From Geobacteraceae bacterium (GTDB lineage: Bacteria > Desulfobacterota > Desulfuromonadia > Geobacterales > Geobacteraceae): a DNA stretch of 34,855 nucleotides. The notes under the pieces are model-generated. The model was not told the DNA's origin and searched no databases. It saw only the letters and a list, made by a program, of their open reading frames with translations. A program made the translations under genes and the position numbers. Positions 7,837-18,296 of this stretch are shown piece by piece (the stretch's first letter is position 1; each line of letters starts with the position of its first letter). The stretch spans positions 1 to 34,855 of the forward strand of contig JAQUHM010000003.1 of assembly GCA_028683595.1 (NCBI GenBank), given 5' to 3'.

Positions 7837-8286
7837 ATGGCAAGTCTCAATAAGGTAATGTTGATCGGGAATCTCGGCAAAGATCCTGAGGTTCGGTACA
7901 CCACGTCGGGTACGGCGGTGGCGAGTTTCTCTCTCGCAACGAGTGAGCGTTTCAAAAACCGGAGTGGTGAATGGGAAGACAAGACAGAGTGGCATAACGT
8001 TACCCTCTGGGGTAGGCTTGCGGAAATTGCCGGTGAATATCTGGCCAAGGGAAAGACAGTCTATATCGAGGGTCGCCTTCAAACCAGAAAATGGCAGGAC
8101 CGCGATGGCCGGGACCGGTACACCACGGAAATAGTGGCAGATAAGATGCAGATGCTTGGTGGTAAAGGTGAAGGCGGAGGCGGAGGGCGTCAGGGTTCAG
8201 GAAAGAGTTCTGATGGCGCCGGACAAGGTGGTTCACCGGGCTATGAAGAGCCGGTATTCAATCCTGATGACGATATTCCGTTCTAA
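7837..8286 (+). CDS. ssb: Single-stranded DNA-binding protein
   Basis: [35 protein letters not shown]...[12 protein letters not shown], acidic tail DDDIPF; AAGGAG SD. Confidence 0.97.
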   Translation: MASLNKVMLIGNLGKDPEVRYTTSGTAVASFSLATSERFKNRSGEWEDKTEWHNVTLWGRLAEIAGEYLAKGKTVYIEGRLQTRKWQDRDGRDRYTTEIVADKMQMLGGKGEGGGGGRQGSGKSSDGAGQGGSPGYEEPVFNPDDDIPF

Positions 8287-9539
8287 GATAGTGTCGTTTC
8301 TCCGGCAATGACAATGCGGTTCTTGCCGGTCCTCTTGGCATGGTAGAGGGCATCATCTGCAGCTTTTACCAGTTCGTCAGGAGTGTTCCCATGGTCAGGA
8401 AATGCTGCAATACCGATACTGACGGTGATTCTTTTGCCCTGTATCAGCAATGCAGCGATTTCATGCTGAATTCTCCCGGCGAAGGCGACTGCATTCATCT
8501 CTTCCGGTGAGCAGGGCTCTTTTGCAGTTGTACTTATCGGGGTTTCAGGAAGGATAATACCGAATTCTTCTCCACCATACCGGCAGGGAATGTCAATATC
8601 GTAAGGTGGGTTTGTTTCACTTCGACGGACGTTTTTACGTAATATTCCGGCGAGTTCCTTGAGAGCCCTGTCCCCTTCCAGGTGACCGAAGGTGTCATTG
8701 AATTCCTTGAAGTGGTCAATGTCCAGAAAAATAATGGAAAAGACGTGGCCGTAACGGATTGACCGCTGGATTTCACTGTTGAGTCCCTTGAAAAAATAGC
8801 TTCTGTTGTATAATTTAGTTGTCTGATCTTTAACTACCAGTTGCTTCAAGGAAAGTTCTTTTCTACGATTTACTCTGACAATATGGGACCCAATGGTTGT
8901 CATCGCTACCATCATGACCACAGTCCATGTCCAAAGGAGCAGGGCGTAGCGTGGATCCTGCTGCTGGTCTTCCGTGATAAAGGGAAAATCAACCGGATTC
9001 AGAAGTTCACTGGCCTCGGCCGCGATAAGTATGCCAAAAGCCAGGATCGTTACAATGCAGAAGATCCAGGTGTCTCGTCTGCGCTCCAGGAGCAAGGACG
9101 CTTCCAGTGTGAGGAAAGGGTAGATTGCCCAGAATGGGCTGAAAACGCTCCCGCAATAATGGATCAAGACAGTTGTTGCGATAATGTCCAGCAAAATCTG
9201 GAGATGATTGGATAGGGCGAAGTGGCTCAGTTCGCGGTAGAACAGATGATAGAAGAGATTGTAGCAAGCTGTAGTCAGGAGGGTGCAAGCCGGGATGGTA
9301 AGCAGGGCAGTGTCGTGGGAATAGTCGTGGCTCGAGGAAAGCAGCAGGCTCCCTGCATACAACCCATAGACGCACAGCATGAGGAGAAAAATCCATCGCA
9401 TCCTGATAATCAGGAGCATGTGGCCCTTTGTTTTAGCCAATTTTTCCAGCTCCTGACTTGTGGGATCCCCTTGGTAGCACCCGAGATGACGCACAAAGAT
9501 CTTGAAGAGAGCGGTTCTTTCTAAGTCCTGTATTTTCAT
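8283..9539 (-). CDS. Membrane-anchored GGDEF diguanylate cyclase
   Basis: N-terminal hydrophobic helices; C-terminal [12 protein letters not shown]...[20 protein letters not shown]...[15 protein letters not shown]...[12 protein letters not shown]. Confidence 0.93.
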   Translation of the reverse strand: MKIQDLERTALFKIFVRHLGCYQGDPTSQELEKLAKTKGHMLLIIRMRWIFLLMLCVYGLYAGSLLLSSSHDYSHDTALLTIPACTLLTTACYNLFYHLFYRELSHFALSNHLQILLDIIATTVLIHYCGSVFSPFWAIYPFLTLEASLLLERRRDTWIFCIVTILAFGILIAAEASELLNPVDFPFITEDQQQDPRYALLLWTWTVVMMVAMTTIGSHIVRVNRRKELSLKQLVVKDQTTKLYNRSYFFKGLNSEIQRSIRYGHVFSIIFLDIDHFKEFNDTFGHLEGDRALKELAGILRKNVRRSETNPPYDIDIPCRYGGEEFGIILPETPISTTAKEPCSPEEMNAVAFAGRIQHEIAALLIQGKRITVSIGIAAFPDHGNTPDELVKAADDALYHAKRTGKNRIVIAGETTLS

Positions 9540-9651
9540 TGTCAGAGTGTATCGGGGGGCCGAACCTCCTTTTGTCCTCGAAATATTGAAGGCCTGCGAA
9601 TCTGTCTTTGGATAAAAGAGGATTGTTGATATTATATCTCAAGGAAATATT

Positions 9652-10293
9652 ATGTCAAGCAATAAAAATCACTCTGAGATAGGGGTGAGGATTAAAGAGA
9701 TTCGTCTGTCTCGTGGTCTTACGCAAAAAAACTTTGCAACTTCGCTCGGAATAGTCCAGGGTTTTCTTAGCGATGTGGAGCGAGGCAGAAAACTGCCTTC
9801 CGAAACGCTATTGATAGCGTTGTGTCATCTCTACGAGATAAGTGAGGAGTGGCTGTTCACTGGTGAAGGAGAGATTTCCCGGAAAGTGTTCCCCCGGGAA
9901 GAGATGGAAAAATATGTTGCTTCGACGATACCGCTCCTTAAGAGGGTGCCACCGGAATTTCCGGATGGAATAGAAGATCAGGACATTTATGATCGGATTT
10001 CCCTGCCCGGGATTCCCGAGGGTTGTTATGCCTTTTTTTTCTATGGAAATTTCATGGCGCCCACGGTTCATGATGGTGACATTATCATTTTCACCGAATA
10101 TGAAAACTTTGCCAATGGTGATATTGTGCTGTTGAACAACCTGTGGGGGGAGACAATTCTGCGGAGATACCGAATGAGAGACGATGAGGTGCTTCTTTCT
10201 CCTGACAATCCCCAGTACCGTCCCTTCCGGCTGGAAAAAAACACGCGGATTTTTGGCAAGGTTATCGAGATATGGCGGAAGGTTAAGTTTTAA
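9652..10293 (+). CDS. XRE-family HTH regulator with S24/LexA-like C-terminal domain
   Basis: HTH IKEIRLSRGLTQKNFATSLGIVQGFLSDVERGRKLPS; C-terminal FYGNFMAPTVHDGDIIIF...NGDIVLLNNLWGETILRRY resembles S24 fold. Confidence 0.85.
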   Translation: MSSNKNHSEIGVRIKEIRLSRGLTQKNFATSLGIVQGFLSDVERGRKLPSETLLIALCHLYEISEEWLFTGEGEISRKVFPREEMEKYVASTIPLLKRVPPEFPDGIEDQDIYDRISLPGIPEGCYAFFFYGNFMAPTVHDGDIIIFTEYENFANGDIVLLNNLWGETILRRYRMRDDEVLLSPDNPQYRPFRLEKNTRIFGKVIEIWRKVKF

Positions 10294-10338
10294 CGGACCA
10301 GAACAGTTCGGCCTGTTGTCCAAGATGCCGGAAAAGAA

Positions 10339-10377
10339 AAGAGCGAGGTCTGAAGCACAGGCCCCGCTCTTTTTTTA
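10339..10377 (+). terminator. Rho-independent terminator after XRE regulator
   Basis: AGAGCGaGGtCTG-AAGCA-CAGgCCcCGCTCTTTTTTT. Confidence 0.75.
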
Positions 10378-10388
10378 GGTTTCGTGCA

Positions 10389-11024
10389 CTATTTCTGAAC
10401 CCAACGCCCGTTTGCCAACTGAATCCACCATCCTGCTTTTGCTTCTTCCCTCTTTGTGTCGGCATACGTTGCTGCTGCTTTGGACAGTACTTGGCTCAAT
10501 GCATCTTTTGTTTCCGGCTGTTTGTTCACCCGCAGGATCGCTTTTGCCATGTTGATGATAACGGTCTTGCGGTTGCTGTTCTCCGCTTGAACGATAGCCT
10601 GGGCACTCCCCGCTTTGGATTGGTCCCGTATGGCAACTCTTCCGTCGACCGCTTCGCCGACAACCCCGCTGTCACGAAGAGCGTTCAACTGGGGAAGACG
10701 GGCGCGCATCTCCTCGTATGCCTGCTGAACTTCGGGCATTCCGGAGAGTTCTTCTGCCAGCTTGTTTCCCAGGTCCTCCGCCCATGCTTCGGCAGCAAAA
10801 CTGATGACGGGAATAAAGCTTAGCGGCTTTTCGGCAGGCATTTGTTGTTCGGGTAGCTGTTGCAGATCTTCTTTCGGTTGCTGCTTCAGGAGCATTTCGT
10901 CCAGGGATTTGTATGCCTGTTTCACATCCTTCTCAGGGAAATAGACATTGACCGTGATAAAAGCACAAGCGGCCAGAAGTCCTGTTGCTGCAGCAATGAC
11001 CCATCGAGTGAGAGCCTTTTTCAT
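10389..11024 (-). CDS. DUF1318/YdbL-like lipoprotein
   Basis: Lipobox LLAAC; ITVNVYFPEKDVKQAY; C-terminal domain VGEAVDGRVAIRDQ...VIINMAKAILRVNKQ...WIQLANGRWVQK. Confidence 0.75.
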   Translation of the reverse strand: MKKALTRWVIAAATGLLAACAFITVNVYFPEKDVKQAYKSLDEMLLKQQPKEDLQQLPEQQMPAEKPLSFIPVISFAAEAWAEDLGNKLAEELSGMPEVQQAYEEMRARLPQLNALRDSGVVGEAVDGRVAIRDQSKAGSAQAIVQAENSNRKTVIINMAKAILRVNKQPETKDALSQVLSKAAATYADTKREEAKAGWWIQLANGRWVQK

Positions 11025-11162
11025 GACAACCTCCATTTTTCATAGTCTGTTGAGAGAAATATACCACAGTGGCTGAGGGAAACAAAGAAGGTAAAAACTG
11101 TCAGCCGTATCATGCCGGTTGTCGAGGAGAATCAGCAACAGGGCCACTTCTCCCGTTTTTGC

Positions 11163-14100
11163 CTATTCAAGCCATTTGAGATCAGTTTGAACGGGCTGCG
11201 TCTCCTTCCCCCCTCCTTTGCCCCGTGCAGCCGCATCCCGGATCGATTCAAGAAGGTGGTCGAGGGCTATCCGGTTCTGCACCGGGGCAACGGAAACGCT
11301 CAAATCTTTCATGCCCAGGAAGTTTGTGTGCGAAATGTTGAGTTTCTCAAAGGTAAGGAAGTTTTGCTTGAGAAAGGCGCTTATCTCTCCGTTGTCATAG
11401 GGACGATCATTCTGGAAAAAGAAGCCTCTCAGCTTTTTCCCGGCAAGTTTCTGGAGAAATTCCTTGCTGACCAGCATCTCTTCTCCTTTACCGGTGCGCG
11501 TCCAGAGGTTCACAAACCCCGTCAACTCTTTCAGCCCGCTTTTACTGTTTCGCAGACTGAGAATGCCGTCGACCCTGCCGGTGATATAGCCTTTAATTGA
11601 AGGAAAAGAGTCGCAGAATTGTTTGAGACTTAGATCGTTGAGCAAGAAATCCACTCCGTATTCCGGAGTTCCCTTCAGAATCAGATAGCCGCTGCCAAGG
11701 AGTTTTCCGTCATAAAGGTTCAGTTCGATTGGGGAGACCTTCATGATTCCTCTGGACGCACTGATAGATAGTGAAATTATCCCTGTTTCGAGTGCTCCAA
11801 AATGGATCGTGCCGATTGAGACGTGGTTTCCTGACCCGGAACTTTTGTTGAGACCTTCCAGGATTCTGGAATAATTTTCTCTGCTGTAGCTGAATGGAGC
11901 GTGCTCCGGTTCGCCTCCCTGCCAAGGGAATTCCAGGGAGAAGGGGAGGCTCCCCTCAATTCCGGTAACGGTGATTTTCTGAGATGGAATCTCCAGTGAT
12001 GCCGATTCAAGAGAGAGGGTGCCGTTGATTCGGGTGCTGGAGCCATGAAGTTCAGCGGAGCCAGCAAGTGAGCATGATCCTTCGCAGGAGGCTTCCTGAA
12101 GATTTCGAGGGAGCGCATTGGCAAAGGTGTCAAGCAGTGAGTTAATGGTAGCAGAGGGTATGCTGAAGGAAAGGTTTCCCTCTCTGTCGGCAGAGGCAAA
12201 ACGCTCTACCGTTCCTCCAATCCGAAGGGACGTCCCGCCGGAAAGGCGCAGGATACCTTTCTTCACGGTCAGGTTTTTCCTGTGGATTGTTGAATCGAAA
12301 GTGGCGGCAATTCCAGTTGCAAGGGTTTTCCCTGAAGAACCTTTCAGTGAGATGTCGCCCCCTGTTACTGCAATATTTCCATCAATTCCGCTTTGCTGCG
12401 TATAGGTGCCACTCAGAAGGACGTCTGCTATACCGGCTGAGATGCGAGGTGAGACTTTACCGGGTAAAAGACTTCCAAACTGTTCGAGTTCCTGTTTCAG
12501 AAGACTGGCCGTGAAAGAAGTCTCTTTGGATTTGGAAAAAATCCCGGTGTGGACCCGTGCGGAAAGTGTTCCTCCGAGAGAGTGTCCCTTGATTTCCGCT
12601 CCGACATTCTTACCATCTGCATTGAGACGCACAACACACGATGCCACAGGTTGATTCCGGTATGCTAGAGATGTTACGGAAATATCGGATGTTCCCACCA
12701 GGGAACGCTTGTTATCTTCAGTGAAGTACCAGGCCTTTATTTGCCCTGCTATGCCGGAGGCGGTCAGGTCACCGCTTCTGACCTCAGCACCGGCAAGGCT
12801 GGCGAAAAGAGGAATCTGCTTCTTGTCCTGACCGTCTTCCTTCAACGGCAGTCTTCCGCGAATTTCCCTGGCTTGGATTTGAGTTGAGGCAAAGGTGCAC
12901 AAGACTTTTTGGAGAGTTACTTCCCGACTTCTCACGGTGAAGCCTGTTTTTGCGGAAAACGGCTTGTCGTCGAGATTCCCGCCAGACGCTTCCAGCGAAC
13001 CACTGGCGGAAAAAATGCCTTTGTTTCTTTGCATACGTGAGAAGATCGCGGTCTTATTGAGGGAGATCCGGCGTTTAGATGACGTACCAGCCATAGAGAC
13101 AAGGTCCAGTGCTGTCATCCCGCTAAAATCCTGCGGGGAGGTACCGGAGAGTTTTGCCGTGGCAGTAACTTTCCCGGAGGTAAGGCGGGTTGTTGGCAGC
13201 TTTTTTGCCAGGAACCCGTCCAGTGAGGTGAAGGGGATGTTGCGAGCAGAGCAGTTGAGCGTAAAAGGGACTGGTGCCGTGTCGAGATACTGAAATGATC
13301 CTCTGAGAGGTATCCCGGCAACCATAGCTTTGATTGTTGGTGCTGCAAGTTGTGTTGGCTTGAAACGGGGGCTGAAGAGTGCGGTAAAAGGGATGGAGAG
13401 GGAATCGATCAGAGGAGTATCTTTCTGCCTCTCGGTGAAAACCTTACCGATAATCCGCCAGTTTTGTGCCGTTTTGCTCAGGGAAAAGTCGGCAGCTCCT
13501 CCGGTAAGGATGAGCTGTTTTGCTTGAACCAGGGCAACCCTTCTGAGGGAAAGATCTCCGGTAGCCGTGGTAATCCCTTTGCTGCGGTCTCCTTTTAACT
13601 CAACCCCGCGTGAGGAGATTTCCCCTGACAAGGAGATCTCCCGTTGTGTGGATACCGGCAACCGGGAAAAGAATGAGCCAAGGTCGATTTTGTCGGGAGT
13701 CAGCTGAAGGGTGAAGGCACTTTCTTTACTGGCTTGCTGCATCGAGCCCCTGGCCCTGATTGTCATAAGGTTATGGACGGTAAGCTCTGCGCCGGTGAGT
13801 TCTGCACTGTCGGCCTTAAAATCATAACGGGCCTCTACATTCAGATGTCCCTCAATCGGTAGACTTTTCTCAGAAAAAGAGTATGAGAGCTGTCTGAAAG
13901 AAGTGGCAACCTGGATCACGAGGAGTTTGTCGCGCAGATCCGCGGAAAGAGTCAGTTTTCCCAGTGCATTCTCAAAGTGAAGAGGGGGCTTGCCATGCAG
14001 GAACTGTTGCAGCGGTGCGAGGGACAAGGCGGGGGCATCCGCCGTAACATGAAAGACAGAATTGTCGCCCAGATGACCTTCTGCCGTCAACCGAAGAGGA

Positions 14101-14708
14101 TTGCCCTTGGCATCTTTCCCTGAGAGTGCCAGTTTCGAATTCGTTGTCCCTTTGGTTGAGAAATCAGTAAGCGACAGGCCCAGCTTCGCAATCGTGTAGT
14201 CGTTTATTCGGATGGAGGTGTCCTGCAAGGAGAATCGCTTTATTACGATTTCTTCCGTTGGTTTTTCTTTCTTTTTCGAAAAACGCTTCAGCAGGGAGGA
14301 AAAATTCCAGCTGCCTGGGGAATTCTTTTCGGCAATGACGCTGAGCCCGATAACTTCCAACCTGGACAGGCTCCGTTTTCCCTGTATCAAGCCAATGATG
14401 TCTGGTGTGAGAGAGATTGTGCGGGCGGAAATCATCTTTCGGTTTGGGAAGCCGGGAGGGCCTTCAATAACGATGCCGTTCAGGTAGATAGTTCGTCCGG
14501 TCACGGTAAGTCCGTCAATGGTAACCTTGTGATTGCACCATTCAGACATGGTGCGCCCCAGATAATCAGTGGCCATTGGGGTGGCCAGCAGGATCCGAAA
14601 AAGGAGATAAACAGAGAAGGCGGGAAGCGCTACAATGATAAACGACCTGGAGACGAGTCTTTTCCAGGGAGGTGAATCGGACACTTTTTTTGCGCGAGGT
14701 TCATTCAT
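11163..14708 (-). CDS. Large AsmA-like/YdbH-type membrane-anchored protein
   Basis: 1181 aa, N-terminal TM, repeated beta-rich segments; C-terminal PIELNLYDGKLLGSGYLILKGTPEYGVDFLLNDLSLKQFCDSFPSIKGYITGRVDGILSLRN resembles AsmA-like/YdbH C-termini. Confidence 0.75.
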   Translation of the reverse strand: MNEPRAKKVSDSPPWKRLVSRSFIIVALPAFSVYLLFRILLATPMATDYLGRTMSEWCNHKVTIDGLTVTGRTIYLNGIVIEGPPGFPNRKMISARTISLTPDIIGLIQGKRSLSRLEVIGLSVIAEKNSPGSWNFSSLLKRFSKKKEKPTEEIVIKRFSLQDTSIRINDYTIAKLGLSLTDFSTKGTTNSKLALSGKDAKGNPLRLTAEGHLGDNSVFHVTADAPALSLAPLQQFLHGKPPLHFENALGKLTLSADLRDKLLVIQVATSFRQLSYSFSEKSLPIEGHLNVEARYDFKADSAELTGAELTVHNLMTIRARGSMQQASKESAFTLQLTPDKIDLGSFFSRLPVSTQREISLSGEISSRGVELKGDRSKGITTATGDLSLRRVALVQAKQLILTGGAADFSLSKTAQNWRIIGKVFTERQKDTPLIDSLSIPFTALFSPRFKPTQLAAPTIKAMVAGIPLRGSFQYLDTAPVPFTLNCSARNIPFTSLDGFLAKKLPTTRLTSGKVTATAKLSGTSPQDFSGMTALDLVSMAGTSSKRRISLNKTAIFSRMQRNKGIFSASGSLEASGGNLDDKPFSAKTGFTVRSREVTLQKVLCTFASTQIQAREIRGRLPLKEDGQDKKQIPLFASLAGAEVRSGDLTASGIAGQIKAWYFTEDNKRSLVGTSDISVTSLAYRNQPVASCVVRLNADGKNVGAEIKGHSLGGTLSARVHTGIFSKSKETSFTASLLKQELEQFGSLLPGKVSPRISAGIADVLLSGTYTQQSGIDGNIAVTGGDISLKGSSGKTLATGIAATFDSTIHRKNLTVKKGILRLSGGTSLRIGGTVERFASADREGNLSFSIPSATINSLLDTFANALPRNLQEASCEGSCSLAGSAELHGSSTRINGTLSLESASLEIPSQKITVTGIEGSLPFSLEFPWQGGEPEHAPFSYSRENYSRILEGLNKSSGSGNHVSIGTIHFGALETGIISLSISASRGIMKVSPIELNLYDGKLLGSGYLILKGTPEYGVDFLLNDLSLKQFCDSFPSIKGYITGRVDGILSLRNSKSGLKELTGFVNLWTRTGKGEEMLVSKEFLQKLAGKKLRGFFFQNDRPYDNGEISAFLKQNFLTFEKLNISHTNFLGMKDLSVSVAPVQNRIALDHLLESIRDAAARGKGGGKETQPVQTDLKWLE

Positions 14709-14907
14709 GATGGCTCTATCGTTTTATCTCCTGAGGAGTCAGAAGTTGTTGTATGGGTGCCTGCAAAGGGAGTCACTTGGGGTGCAGAGTTGAAAGCATG
14801 CCGGTTCCGAATTCCGATTTTCTGTGAAATCGCTTTCACTGTTCAAGTATATCGCAATTCCGTTGTGGAAAGGATTTCTTTCCTGACGGAAGATGAGCAT
14901 ACAGGTT

Positions 14908-14930
14908 AAAAAAAAGCCCCGCAACGGGGC
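14908..14930 (-). terminator. Rho-independent terminator (minus strand)
   Basis: Minus strand GCCCCG-TTG-CGGGGC-TTTTTTTT. Confidence 0.75.
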
Positions 14931-15132
14931 GGGGCATTCCTTTAGTCGTTATATAATATGAACTGAGGGTTTTAAGCCGCCAGGGTAGTCAGTAATTGGC
15001 TCTCCTGGAAGCGTAAAGCAGCCGTATTCCCGTAAAGTGCAGGGTGCCTGCCGGCTGAAATCAAAATTCCCATTTTTAAACGCGATTCAATCACTGCCTG
15101 GAAAGTCCGGCAGGACGGAGTGGCGCTCAGCC

Positions 15133-15420
15133 CTATTTCTTTTTGGTGGGTGCTACGGCTGCTTTCAGGGCTTTGCCGGGACGGAACTTGGGAACCTTTG
15201 CTGCTGCAATCTTAATTTCCTTGCCTGTCTGCGGGTTTCTGCCCACACGTGCTTTCCTGGTAGCGACTTCAAAACTGCCGAAGCCAACAAGTGTTACCCT
15301 GTCACCCTTTTTAAGGGCAGCGCTTACTGCATTGATAAATGCTCCTACAGCCTTTTCCGCTGCTGCCTTAGTCAGGTTGGAAGATTTTGCCACGGCCTCC
15401 ACGAGTTCTGCTTTGGTCAT
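15133..15420 (-). CDS. hup: HU-family DNA-binding protein
   Basis: [32 protein letters not shown]...[30 protein letters not shown]. Confidence 0.97.
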   Translation of the reverse strand: MTKAELVEAVAKSSNLTKAAAEKAVGAFINAVSAALKKGDRVTLVGFGSFEVATRKARVGRNPQTGKEIKIAAAKVPKFRPGKALKAAVAPTKKK

Positions 15421-15630
15421 ACTGGCCCTCCTTTAAAGATGTAAGGATAAATTATCTTTACTATATACGTTAAATTGGAGTTTGCAAGGGATAATTTAAC
15501 GGAAAATCTTTTTTTTTCAGGGAGAAAAGGCAGCAAAATCGGGCATTTTGGTACCTTTCATAGTCGTAGAGTGGCGATCCGGGCCTTGTTTGCTGCCGAT
15601 GTTCAACATAACTTCCTGATATCATACGAG

Positions 15631-18108
15631 TTATTGCCATGGTACCGGCGGTGGTTTTATGGCAGGCTCCTGGTGCTGCTTATCTTCACCATATTCAGTC
15701 GGTTCCGTTCCTGCCACAAAGCATTCCATTATGTTGTTCGGTTGCCCCTGCTTGGCAAGAAGCCCGGTGGTAGGGTCGATAGACACAAAGGAAACATCCG
15801 GTGGCGTCACGAACGGTTGTACAGGGGTATTCGCAAGGGCTTGGCTCATGAAGCCTGTCCATATGGGAGCAGCTGCCTGCCCACCGGAACCTCCTGCACC
15901 AAGGGACCTCTCATGGTCATAGCCAACCCAGACGCCGGCAATAAGTTGGGGAACGTAACCGATAAACCACGCGTCTTTCATGTCATTGGTGGTACCGGTT
16001 TTGCCTGCAACCGGACGGCCGAGGGCTTTTGCCCGCTGACCGGTGCCGCTGGTAACGACGCTTTCCATCAGATTTGTGATGATATAGGATGTTTCCGGTG
16101 AAATGACCGGGATGGCGGAAAGAACTGTTCCGTCCAGAGAGGCTTCGGGTTCATCCTGGATTTCCTGGGTGGCGGATGACATTGTGGAAAGGACCGGTAA
16201 TTTCGGCGGCACAACTTCTTCCAGGGTTCTTCCGTCTCCATCCACTACCTTGGTAATGAAGTATGGGGTCGTTCTGAAACCACCGGAGGCAAAAACAGCA
16301 TAGGCAGAGGTGAGTTCCAGCGGGGTCACGCTCGATGCGCCGAGCGCAAGGGCAAGGTTTGGGGAGAGTGTTGAGGTTATTCCAAGTTTCTTTGCATACT
16401 GGATGGCATAACCTACTCCAATGTTTTCCAGAATCTTGATGCTTACCACATTGATAGAGTCGGTCAGAGCCTCACGCATTGTCACCGGGCCGCGGTATTT
16501 ATTGTCATAATTGTGCGGCTTCCAGCTCTTTCCCGGGTTTATGTCAAATTCGATCGGTGCATCGTCGATTATCGATGCAGCCGTCATTCCCTTGTCCAGG
16601 GCTGCGGCATAGATGATTGGCTTGAATGCGGAGCCGGGGTTTCTTCGGGCCTGCATCGCACGGTTGAACTGGCTCCGGCGGAAATCGTATCCTCCAATCA
16701 TGGCTTTTACGGCACCACTTTTCGGGTCGAGAGCTATCAAGGCAGCCTGGGCAAGTGGTTCCTGGTCCAAGGCAAAAATCGCTCCCCGCTTGTTGTTATC
16801 CGGGGTGACCAAGGATACTTCGAGAACTGCTCCCAGGGAAATAGCCTTTTTCTCTTTTTTCTCATCTGTTCCGTAGTGGTCCAGCAAGGGGACCTTGCCG
16901 GCCCACGCCATATTTTTCTTTCCCATGGTACCGATTCGGTCGCCGACGCGAAGGGTGAGTTCCTTTTTTGAGGGGTTAACCGCGACCACAACACCCTGAT
17001 AGGTCTCGCCCTCTTTCAGGTTGGTGGTGCTGATGCCCTGTTCAACCTTGCGGCAGAAAGGTTCGATCTCTTCCTGGTTCAGTCTGCGAACCGGGCCTCG
17101 AAAACCCTGCCGTTTGTCCACGGCTTTGAGTCCGTTCACGACGTTTTCATAGGCAGCTTTCTGCATAGTGGCGTTCATGGTGGTGTATATTCTCATGCCA
17201 CCCTTGTAGAGGAGGTCTTCGCCGTATTTCGCTTCGAGCTGGATGCGGATGTGCTCAAGGAAGTATGCAGACTGGTCACTGTTCATTTTCTTCAGTGAAG
17301 TGATAACGATTGGGGTTTTGCGGGCATGTTCTGCTTCGGCGCTGGTGATGTATCCTTCTTTTACCATTCTTTGCAGCACGTACTCCTGTCGTTCCCTTGC
17401 CCGGTCGAAATGTTTGATGGGTGAATAGAGTTCCGGCCCCTTCGTTAGACCTGCCAGCATGGCCATCTCAGCCAGATTAAGGTTTTCCACATCCTTGCCG
17501 AAATAGGTTTCGGCTGCGATCTCGACTCCATAGGAGCCGCTGCCCAGGTAAATCTGGTTCAGATAGATATAGAGGATTTCTTCCTTGGAAAGCTTTTCTT
17601 CCATGCGCTTTGCCAGAATGGCCTCCTTGATTTTGCGGGAAAACTTTTTTTCCGGAGTCAGCAGCATGGAACGTGCAACCTGCTGGGTGATTGTTGAGGC
17701 CCCTTCTTTTTTGCTCATCGTCATCAGGTTTTTTAGCGCGGCCCGGAGTATTCCAGGGTAATCGAGTCCACCGTGCTGAAAAAAGTTTGAATCTTCTGCT
17801 GAGACGAATGCCTGGATGAGTTTTTTCGGGATTTTGTCCACAGGCACCACGGTGCGGCGTTCCAGGTAAAACTCTCCCACCAGGGTGCCATCATCTGAGA
17901 AAACCTGGGAGACTATGGGTGGCTTGTAGTCAGCCAGACGGTCTACCTTTGGCAGGGAAGTCAGGAGGTACAGATAGTATCCACCTAAGCCAACCGTGCT
18001 AATCAATGCCACGATGGCCATCGTAACCAGCAGGACAGGCAGTATTTTTTTGCCGGATTTCCGGCGTCTGTTTCCTGGGGATTTTCCTTGTTCCGGGTTT
18101 GCCGCCAT
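15631..18108 (-). CDS. Penicillin-binding protein 1A
   Basis: Transglycosylase EDSNFFQHGGLDYPGILRA...GASTITQQVARS; transpeptidase RNPGSAFKPIIY, SIN, GKTGTTNDMKDAWFIGY. Confidence 0.95.
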   Translation of the reverse strand: MAANPEQGKSPGNRRRKSGKKILPVLLVTMAIVALISTVGLGGYYLYLLTSLPKVDRLADYKPPIVSQVFSDDGTLVGEFYLERRTVVPVDKIPKKLIQAFVSAEDSNFFQHGGLDYPGILRAALKNLMTMSKKEGASTITQQVARSMLLTPEKKFSRKIKEAILAKRMEEKLSKEEILYIYLNQIYLGSGSYGVEIAAETYFGKDVENLNLAEMAMLAGLTKGPELYSPIKHFDRARERQEYVLQRMVKEGYITSAEAEHARKTPIVITSLKKMNSDQSAYFLEHIRIQLEAKYGEDLLYKGGMRIYTTMNATMQKAAYENVVNGLKAVDKRQGFRGPVRRLNQEEIEPFCRKVEQGISTTNLKEGETYQGVVVAVNPSKKELTLRVGDRIGTMGKKNMAWAGKVPLLDHYGTDEKKEKKAISLGAVLEVSLVTPDNNKRGAIFALDQEPLAQAALIALDPKSGAVKAMIGGYDFRRSQFNRAMQARRNPGSAFKPIIYAAALDKGMTAASIIDDAPIEFDINPGKSWKPHNYDNKYRGPVTMREALTDSINVVSIKILENIGVGYAIQYAKKLGITSTLSPNLALALGASSVTPLELTSAYAVFASGGFRTTPYFITKVVDGDGRTLEEVVPPKLPVLSTMSSATQEIQDEPEASLDGTVLSAIPVISPETSYIITNLMESVVTSGTGQRAKALGRPVAGKTGTTNDMKDAWFIGYVPQLIAGVWVGYDHERSLGAGGSGGQAAAPIWTGFMSQALANTPVQPFVTPPDVSFVSIDPTTGLLAKQGQPNNIMECFVAGTEPTEYGEDKQHQEPAIKPPPVPWQ

Positions 18109-18296
18109 AGTGATCGAACTCCGTTCATATAGGGGTAAAATTGGTGAATCTGTGAAGAATAGACCATCTTGTCACGTAATATCAAGGGATAACTGGTATG
18201 TTTCATGCTCTGCGGCTATTCCTTTCCAGCACTTTTCCCTTGCCATGGGGGCCTTGACCGGTATAATACGGTTGTCTTTAGACCCTGTGAGGCATT

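Noticed and set aside
11710-13598. Multiple plus and minus ORFs inside the AsmA-like gene
   Set aside because: All overlap one clear 1181-aa reading frame and show no domain features.
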